Positions 56,927 through 64,000 of a stretch of 64,000 bases of DNA are shown piece after piece. The notes below the pieces were generated by a model. It was not told the origin of the DNA. It ran no database searches and saw nothing but the letters and a program-made list of their open reading frames with translations. A program made the position numbers and the translations under genes. The stretch is from Theristus sp. LFF4_11 (taxonomy: Eukaryota > Nematoda > Chromadorea > Monhysterida > Xyalidae), in assembly GCA_030248135.1 (NCBI GenBank), contig JASANC010005440.1:248001-312000 (forward strand). Reading direction: 5' to 3'. Position 1 is the stretch's first letter; each line of letters opens with the position of its first letter.

Positions 56927-57446
56927 CAGTAGCGAAAGCGGGACCTCGGGTGAGGGGGGGTGTTTGCCTAATTTCAGAGGGGGGGGGTCAGGTGCCTTCT
57001 CGGTGAGGGGGGTGCACGGGCAGCAAATTTTCCGGAGGGGGGGGGGTGCACTGGCAGAAAAATTTCGTGAGGGGGGGGGTGCACGGGATCGCACGGGTAA
57101 TACCAAATTTTTGCCTTAGAAAAACAGAAATTCTTGTAAAATACAGAATATTTTGTGCAAACAAGCTGCTTGTTTGGTCAGAAACAACAAAATCTATGCA
57201 GGGACAGACACAAACGTCAAGAAAAATGCAAAAATTACGGTATTTTTGGAAAAAATTGAGATGAGATTGACCACCTTGAGGGGGGGGGGTGCGATCCCGT
57301 GTTTTCTCGCGGAGGGGGGGGAGGGAGTCTAGTACCCGTGTCGAGGTCAAGGGGGGGAGGGGGTACACGGGTATCTTCCCGTGCACGGGCAGGATTTGCG
57401 GCGGAGGGGGGGGCCACCCCCCCACCCCCCCGCACTTTCGCTACTG
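56927..57446. mobile_element. hAT-like MITE of the G-tract family
   Basis: Ends CAGTAGCGAAAGCGGGAC and CACTTTCGCTACTG; the 8-bp flanks CGGTCGAT (56919-56926) and CGGTAGAT (57447-57454) match 7 of 8. The interior has many runs of 7-10 G on the plus strand and a CCCGTGCACGGG palindrome. No protein; apparent Gly-rich ORFs come from the G runs. Confidence 0.82.
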
Positions 57447-59629
57447 CGGTAGATCCGGTACCGGTCGATCCGGTACGGTCGATCCGGTACCGGTCGATCC
57501 GGTACCGGTCGATCCGGTACCTGGCAATTTTCTAGGGCGGTCGATCCGGTACCGGTCGATCCGGTACTCGGTCGATCCGGTACCAATTGAAATTTTCAGC
57601 TGTTTTAGCATTCAATTCAATTTGTTTCTGATTTGTTTTCCATTTTTCTTCGGCCTTTAACAAAACCACGGAGGCAACACGGAACACGGAGGCTGCACGC
57701 TTGACAAAACCACGGAGGCAACACGGAGGCTGCGTGCAGCTAAAGTGACCCATATTTTATATGCACACAACACGCTGCGCACCTTTAACAAAACCACGGA
57801 ACACGGAGGCACGCGGATTTGGGGAGATTTGGGGACAGGACAAATCCGTCTCCCTCCAAAAAAATTTATGTTTTTGTTAAATAAACAAATAAATAAATAA
57901 AGGCGCAACAAAGCAAAGCTAAATGTCAAAACTAGACTTCAAGGATTACGGTAGCTCTCCAACGGGTCTCGACACGATTTTTAAAAACGTCCCTGATTGC
58001 CAGCAAAAGCTACTCTATTGGTGGACACCATTCATATGATTGCAACAAACAGTCTTATGTTTGAAGTTCGGGCACACGGGTTACGGTAGCGGTAGTTTTG
58101 GGCCTTGACACGAAGTTGCTGAAAACTACTTTGTTTTTTGCGAATAACAGTTGAAACCATTTAGAAACATGCCGCATTATCAAAGAACGACAAAAATCGG
58201 ATTTTAAGGAGTACGGTAACTCTGCTGTGAGTCTCGACACGATTTTTTAAAAACGTCCTTTTATTGCCAAGAACAGTTACTAGAATGGTGGATATCGTTC
58301 ACATGATTGCATGAAACAGTCATATGTCTGAAGTAAGGCCCCACGGGTTACGGTAGCTGTAGTTCGGTCTTGACACGAAGTTGCTGAAAACTACTTTGTT
58401 TCTTGTGAATAACAGTTGTTTCTTGCAATCATGTGAACGGTGTTCATCAATATAGTATTTTCCTGGCAATAAAAGGCAGTTTAAAAAAATCGCGTCGAGA
58501 CCCACACAGCAGACTTACCGTATTCTTTGAACTCAAGTTTTGACATTCTGTGAAAACGCTGCGTGTTTCTAATTGGTTTCAACTGTTATTCGCAAGAAAC
58601 AAAGTTGTTTTCAACATCATCGTGTCAAGACCCAAAACTACCGCTACCGTAACCCGTGTGCCCGAACTTCAAACAGAAGACTGTTTGTTGCAATCATATG
58701 AACGGTGTCCACCAATAGAGTAGCTTTTGCTGGCAATCAGGGACGTTTTTAAAAAATCGTGTCGAGACCCATTGGAGACCTACCGTAATCCTTGACGTCT
58801 AGTTTTGACATTTAGCTTTGCTTTGCTTTATTGCGCCTTTATTTATTTATTTATTTGACAAAAACATAAAAAATTTTTGGACGGGGACGGATTTGTCCTG
58901 TCCCCAAATCTCCCCAAATCCGCGTGCCTCCGTGTTCCGTGGTTTTGTTAAAGGTGCGCAGCGTGTTGTGTGCATATAAAATATGGGTCACTTTAGCTGC
59001 ACGCAGCCTCCGTGTTGCCTCCGTGGTTTTGTTAAGCGTGCAGCCTCCGTGTTCCGTGTTGCCTCCGTGGTTTTGTTAAAGGCCTTTTTCTTCGTTTCTC
59101 TCATTTTATCTGATGTCTGAAACATTTTACCGCAGGTTTTTTCGCGGGAAATATGAAAATAAAAACAACAGACATTTTTCCTCAACTCCAAAAGAGAACC
59201 GAATCAGTCTTCATATTTTTATTTTGTTCTCCTTTTCTTGCTGAGCTGGTAATTTTGCAAATTTTCACCGTCTTGGAGCTTTATTCTTCTGGAAAATAGT
59301 TCAGAAAATAAAAAAAAACATATGGTACACTTGTTTTGCTTTTTTCAGAATCAGATTACGATTACCAAAACCAACAAAGTGTCGCAAGTCGTCGTCGTCC
59401 AACAATCGTGTTCGGTTTCACGTCTTTCCGTGCTGCATAAATGTTTCGCAATCACCGAAAGCAAAGAAAAATCGAAAACACAACGAATTGAACGCTAAAA
59501 ACCCGTAAAACAGCTGAAAATTTCAATTGGTACCGGATCGACCGAGTACCGGATCGACCGGTACCGGATCGACCGCCCAGAAAATTGCCAGGTACCGGAT
59601 CGACCGGTACCGGATCGACCTACAGCCTC
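57447..59629. repeat. 2.2-kb palindrome with 15-bp subterminal repeats
   Basis: Outer parts carry tandem CGGTCGATCCGGTAC units (57450-57590; inverted at 59525-59620). Inner arms 57660-58160 and 58576-59085 are inverted and about 95% alike by eye, including blocks such as TGCGTGCAGCTAAAGTGACC. The right arm has about 370 bp (59095-59470) that the left lacks. The centre repeats the sequence GGTTACGGTAGC in both directions. No transposase; class unknown (foldback-like). Confidence 0.8.
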
Positions 59630-59681
59630 ACCGGAACCAGTAGCGAAAGTGCGGGGGGGGGGGTGGGGGGGGGGGTCCACC

Positions 59682-60726
59682 TAGGGTTAGGGGAAAAAAA
59701 ATCCGAATTTTTTTTTTAAATTAAAAAAAAAATTTAAAAAAAAAAAAAAAAATTTTTACAAGTTAGGTTTGTTCGAAGCGTCTCGTCGAGCTGAGTTCAT
59801 CTAGACTATTTTCAGAACGATCCGGAAAACTATAAGAGCGAAAATCGTGTTTTATTGAAATTATGTCCATTTCATAGAGGGAAAGTTGCATTTTCAACAG
59901 TAAAACAGGACAATTTTCGACGTGTACTTGAATATTGAACCGTTCTTAGTTGTTCCTCTTTAGAAAATTACCAAAATTTGACTGTGTTCAAAAATTCCTG
60001 TTTGCTGTAGCTAAGTCGGCAACCCCTGTCGACCCGGTCGCCCCCCCCCCCCCCCCAAGACACTTACTTTCAGGTTCAACCAGCTATGCTATCTGCCACA
60101 TGGCGAGAGCCCACTCTTCAAATCATCGTATCGAAAACACGTACCATGATTTCGCGATCACGTTGCGGGCAACTGACAGACGCAAGTTTAACACGTTAGT
60201 TTAGCTCAGCACGCAAGTTTTAACATGTGGCCATGTTATCGGGTATCTGAAAAACGGTCGTGTGATGTGGTATTAACCAACATCTCCGCTCCAATTGTTT
60301 GACAATATATCGCACAACTCCATTGTAGACCTATAACATACGCCAATCAACAAAATATCATGTTCATCTCATGGCCTACCACCGACTGAAAAAACATGTT
60401 CTAAGTTGCTAGAAAACGATTTCTGAAACGATATTTCAATTCAGTTAAGTCATTTCAACGCTAAAAATTGACTCTAGAAGTCATCCAAATCGAAAAACAT
60501 GGAGTACGTCGGTCAAAATGACCAAATAATGACATGTAGCACACAAAGAAGTTGGGAAGAAAATTTGGTTTGAACTTTCAAAAAATTATGCCATAAATCG
60601 AATTTTCAGAGCAAAGTAGAAGAAAAATTTTTCAATTTTTTTTAAGTTTGAAAAAAAATCCAAATTTAAAAAAAAAACGAAAAAAAAAATAAAATAAATT
60701 TTTTTTTTTCAAAGCCCCTAACCCTA
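59682..60726. mobile_element. AT-rich hAT-like element with perfect TSD GGTCCACC
   Basis: Ends TAGGGTTAGGGG and CCCCTAACCCTA; GGTCCACC is at 59674-59681 and 60727-60734. Poly-A/T-rich. The middle (59760-60640) has no ORF with known similarity. Confidence 0.83.
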
Positions 60727-60733
60727 GGTCCAC

Positions 60734-62016
60734 CAGTAGCGAAAGTGCGGGGGGGGGGGGGGGGGGTTTTCCACCCCCTCAGCCGAAAATCCTGCCCGTG
60801 CACGGGCAGATACCCGTGTACCCCCCCCCTCCACCCCTTTACCTCGACACGGGTACTAGACTCCCCCCCCACCCCCCTCCGCGAGAAAACACGGGATCGC
60901 ACCCCCCCCGGCCCCCCCTCACGGTGGTCAATCTCTTCTCAATTTTTTCCAAAAATACCGTAATTTTTGCATTTTTCTTGACGTTTGTGTCTGTCCCTGC
61001 ATATATTTTGTTGTTTCTGACCAAACAAGCAGCTTGTTTGCACAAAATATTCTGTATTTTACAAGAATTTCTGTGTTTTTCTAAGGCAAAAATTTGGTAT
61101 TACCCGTGCGATCCCGTGCACCCCCCCCCTCACGAAATTTTTCTGCCAGTGCACCTAGGGTTGTTAAACAAAAATGAAAATTTTTTAAAAAAAAAAAGTG
61201 ATTAAAAAAAAACAAAAATGCCGATTTTTTTTTTTAAAAAAAAATTCGAAAAATTTTCCTCTAATATGCTCTGAAAACCTCAATTTTGGCACAATTTTTC
61301 GAAAGTTCAACAAAAATTTTCTTTGATTATACCTCGTAAAACCTTTAGCAGTCGATTTTGGACCGTTTTACCGACTGATTTTAGGCTTCGACAACATCTG
61401 CGATGAAGTTTTTGAGCGTCCCAAAGCTTAGCCTACCATTTCCGATGCAGATAAGGTGACGATTAGCCTCGCAGAGCGTCCGATTGTGCTCGCTGCACCG
61501 TTTGCAAGCGCTACGTTGTCTGGTTGCTGCTTCGTGTCGTGTCGTCGCGAAACCATCAGAAGAATTGATCGAATTTCAAGGCGGTATGTTTGTCTTCACT
61601 TCAGCATTAGCTTAGCTGGGGACAATTAGTGACGTTTTGGAGGTCAAAACACAAGAAGAGGCATGGTGACGGTTTGGAAAAGGGGTAATTGAGGTCACCA
61701 AAACAAAATCTGCAAAGTTCCGCCATACGGGTGTCATTCGGGAGGCGCTTGCATATCATATGTGGTTCTTCGGACTCCCTGATTGATTTAGCACAACTTT
61801 GATTTTTGAAATTTTTTTTTAAAAAAAAAATTTTTTTTTTTAAAAAAAAAACAAAAATGACGATTTTTGTTTTTTTTAACAACCCTAAGTGCACCCCCCC
61901 TCAGGAAAATTTGCTGCCCGTGCACCCCCCCCCTCACCGAGAAGGCACCTGACCCCCCCCCCTCTAAAATTAGGCAAACACCCCCCCCCTCACCCGAGGT
62001 CCCGCTTTCGCTACTG
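60734..62016. mobile_element. Inner G-tract hAT-like element
   Basis: Begins CAGTAGCGAAAGTGCGGG, ends CCCGCTTTCGCTACTG; flanks AGGTCCAC (60726-60733) and GGGTCCAC (62017-62024), 7 of 8 identical. It contains the AT-rich element at 61156-61887. Confidence 0.8.
61156..61887. mobile_element. AT-rich hAT-like element with perfect TSD AGTGCACC
   Basis: Ends TAGGGTTGTTAAAC and TTAACAACCCTA; AGTGCACC is at 61148-61155 and 61888-61895. The interior (61600-61760) is homologous to 16080-16139 plus 17205-17270, and carries at 61673-61680 the uninterrupted target of the 16140-17204 insertion. Confidence 0.87.
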
Positions 62017-62313
62017 GGGTCCACCCCCCCTCAGCCGAAAATCCTGCCCGTGCACGGGCAGATACCCGTGTACCCCCCTCCCCCCCTTTACCTCGACACG
62101 GGTACTAGACTCCCCCCACCCCCCTCCGCGAGAAAACACGGGATCGCACCCCCCCCTCACGGTTGTCAATCTAATCTAAATTTTTTCCAAAAATACCCCC
62201 CCTAGGCAAAATAGGCAAACACCCCCCCTCACCCGAGGTCCCGCTTTCGCTACTGACCGGAACTGCAAAATGCAGATACAACTGTTTTAATAATCATGCA
62301 GCAACGTTGACAA

Positions 62314-63473
62314 ATGACGACGTCAGATTCTTCAAACGTGACAAAAACCAACGTCGACGACGACGACAAAAATGAAACCACCACCGAAGGCGATGGAGAA
62401 GCAGAATTTGTCATCGAAAAAGTACTCCAGAAGAAACAGAACAGTGACGGCGTTGTGGAGTATTTTGTGAAATGGCAGGATTATCCGGAGTGAGCCACGG
62501 TTGTTCTAGGAGGACACAAACCGGAATTTTTTAAAATTTGTTTTTTAATGAAGGACAAAAATTTGCGAATTTGCGAAAATGAAGGACAAAACACGGGTAT
62601 TTTGTCTGAGTTAAGCGAAGAAATTCACACAAATTTCGCAATTGTCGCCTCCGTGGCTCGGTGGTTAGCACGTTCGCCTTCAACTCAGAAGGTGACGGGT
62701 TCGATCCCCCACGGAGGATGACAAACTGCCGCCAGTGTAGCTCTCTACTCTAATAACTACACTGGTTTTCAACTAAAGCTTTCGGATTCGCTGCCCTGCG
62801 GGGATATAGCGACCGCAGGCCACCGAAACCGAAATCGGGCTAAGATCACTGGTGCCCCCAGGACAGAGCGGGGCTTAGAGGCTGTCCCCCTCACGTGGCG
62901 AGGGTATTGGTTCTACGGGATGGTGAGCCGTCCGTTCCCCAATCCCACCGGAGTTTGGTACCTTCGGGTTTCCGGAAGCGGTGGGGGGCGTGCTTCAAAT
63001 ATTAAAAAAAAAAATTTCTTACAAGTTTTCACTGTAAAACTGAACTGTTTATTGGCTTCGAAGCCAAAAAAAGTCAAACACATTCAACAATACATGGTGT
63101 TTAAGCTCGTCAGTCACCACTGCACTGTTACCGTTGTACTGCGAAAAAAAAGACCATGAAAACTCGTAGTTTTGTTTTGCCAGAAGCGACAACACGTGGG
63201 AGCCGCTTGAAAATCTGACCGACTGCGCTCATCTGCTCGAGCAGTTCGAGCGAGAAGAAGAAGAAAGAAAACGGAAGGAGCAACTTCAGAAAAAACTGGT
63301 GTCGCGGCGGGCACGGAAAACGTTGCCGAGTCCTGTTGCCGCTTCTACCGAATCGAAAACGTCGGATAGCCCGGTGAGAATGGGCTTTTCTTTTTGATAT
63401 CTAGAATTTTCTTCTTGTATAGTTCGGCGGTCCCAAAACGCGACGAGCTGTGCCGGTGGCGGAGGTAGCACAT
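62314..63473 (+). CDS. HP1-like chromodomain protein, 5' part of gene
   Basis: HP1/CBX chromodomains bind methylated histone H3 tails, typically H3K9me, in heterochromatin. Exons 62314-62489, 63184-63373 and 63423-63473 join in phase and run to a donor (CAT|GTAAGC), so the gene continues beyond the window. The acidic N-terminus (DDDDKNETTTEGDGEAE) is typical of HP1. The chromodomain reads FVIEKVLQKKQNSDGVVEYF, VKWQDYPE, then SDNTWEPLENLTDCAHLLEQ; aromatic cage positions are F32 (tyrosine in most HP1), W54 and Y57. After it comes a Glu/Arg/Lys helix (EREEEERKRKEQLQKKL) and a Ser/Pro-rich hinge. The chromoshadow domain expected for HP1 would lie downstream. The start is the first ATG giving an open frame; an ATG at 62296 stops after four codons. 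Confidence 0.93.
62647..63014 (+). mobile_element. tRNA-derived SINE in chromodomain-gene intron 1
   Basis: tRNA-like head: A box TGGCTCGGTGG and B box GGTTCGATCCC 44 nt apart, and GCCTCCG pairing with CGGAGGA (six of seven pairs). Body of about 290 bp, then A11 at 63004-63014. Possible flanking duplication AATTTC (about 62628 and 63012). D- and T-stem mismatches argue against a working tRNA gene. Confidence 0.8.
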
Positions 63474-63523
63474 GTAAGCTAGGTTAGCTATGCTATTTTT
63501 CTAAGGGGGGCGGGGCCAGTTAA

Positions 63524-64000
63524 CACCGTTTGCAAATAAGAGTGGGGGGGGGTCTAGCGCTACATGGGAAAGTTTTTAAACCAAGGGTGCAGGGACATTC
63601 TACTAATCAAGGCGCTTCAGGTTTACCCCCTGAGTACCCCCTGATTATGCCTATAAAGGTCGTTTTTAGGGTGCGGAAGTTAAAAAACCCTCGATTTTTT
63701 GCGATTTTTCGCAAAGTGTACCTTTTTAGCCCTACCGTATCTCGTTGTTGCACAGTTTCTGGAACCTCACACAGTATTCACGTGAAAGATCTTGCGGAGT
63801 TCTTTAAGGCCCTGTATCAATGAGCCCTTGCAAGGGGGGTCCCTGAGGCGCTACGACGCTAGTTAAAATTACTTTTTTTGAAAAATTATGTCATTTTTTT
63901 AAAACATTTTTTAAAACATTTTTAAAACACAAATTTTTGATTTTCATTTTTGGTTCTACAGGAGGGTTTTCGGGGTCGCTGAATTCGAATCTGACTTTAG
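63524..64000. mobile_element. TTAA-flanked long-TIR element, second copy (cut by window end)
   Basis: TTAA at 63520-63523, then CACCGTTTGCAAATAAGAGT and blocks shared with 35354-35700 (GTGCAG...CATTCTACT, CTCGATTTTTTGC, TTTTTCGCAAAGTGTACC, GATCTTGCGGAG). It lies in the intron after exon 3 of the chromodomain gene. About 80% similar by eye, so an older or separate subfamily. Confidence 0.8.

Larger units (their letters stand above)
59638..62255. mobile_element. Outer hAT-like element with perfect TSD ACCGGAAC
   Basis: Begins CAGTAGCGAAAGTGCGGG and ends CCCGCTTTCGCTACTG; the duplication ACCGGAAC is at 59630-59637 and 62256-62263. Its own sequence is interrupted after 59673 and resumes at about 62017; in between lie the three elements listed next. 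The right TSD ends 50 bp before the chromodomain gene's ATG. Confidence 0.88.

Noticed and set aside
57289..57660. ORF with VDPVPVDPVPVDPVP repeats
   Set aside because: Product of the 15-bp CGGTCGATCCGGTAC tandem repeat, divisible by three, so periodic peptides are expected.
62647..62719. Functional tRNA gene
   Set aside because: A and B boxes have normal spacing, but the first acceptor pair and several D- and T-stem pairs are mismatched, and a body with an A-tail follows, as in SINEs.

Overview
The window is eukaryotic, from an invertebrate animal: genes are split by short GT-AG introns, and the recognisable products are metazoan (procollagen galactosyltransferase, cullin-1, an organic-cation-type transporter, C-type lectins, an HP1-like chromodomain protein). 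The sequence does not fix the phylum. Exons were placed by matching reading phase across splice sites, using family knowledge recalled without a database search.

Layout. 1-3.3 kb: 5' half of a procollagen galactosyltransferase gene (minus). 4.9-14.7 kb: complete 20-exon cullin-1 gene (minus), with SINEs, MITEs and a microsatellite in its introns. 15.5-17.3 kb: nested, G-tract-rich, hAT-like elements. 17.7-20.7 kb: SLC22-like transporter (minus), poorly resolved and possibly broken. 21.2-25.4 kb: an ATCT microsatellite and two head-to-tail Helitrons, next to an orphaned gene flank. 27.3-28.1 kb: another Helitron.

30-55.3 kb: a tandem family of four minus-strand genes (C, D, E, F; about 219-233 aa). 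Each has six exons in the same phases: signal peptide, short Cys-containing segment, two exons of a C-type-lectin-like domain, a Pro/Thr-rich stalk, and a C-terminal hydrophobic segment that ends without a cytoplasmic tail, as in GPI-anchored proteins. Downstream of gene C lie two further phase-compatible exons encoding a true transmembrane segment and a 69-residue tail. The array is full of Helitrons, TA-flanked MITEs, a 1.77-kb TTAA-flanked long-TIR element, and a 23-bp minisatellite that appears to have grown out of the last codons of gene C.

56.9-62.3 kb: a hAT-like MITE, a 2.2-kb palindrome, and a four-element nest of hAT-like insertions whose outer target-site duplication ends 50 bp upstream of an HP1-like chromodomain gene (62.3 kb to beyond 63.5 kb, plus strand). 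The window ends inside a second copy of the TTAA element.

The genes do not form an operon or pathway. The most informative content is the lectin family with its alternative anchors, and the transposon archaeology: exact target duplications, one paralogous empty site, and a shared target motif.
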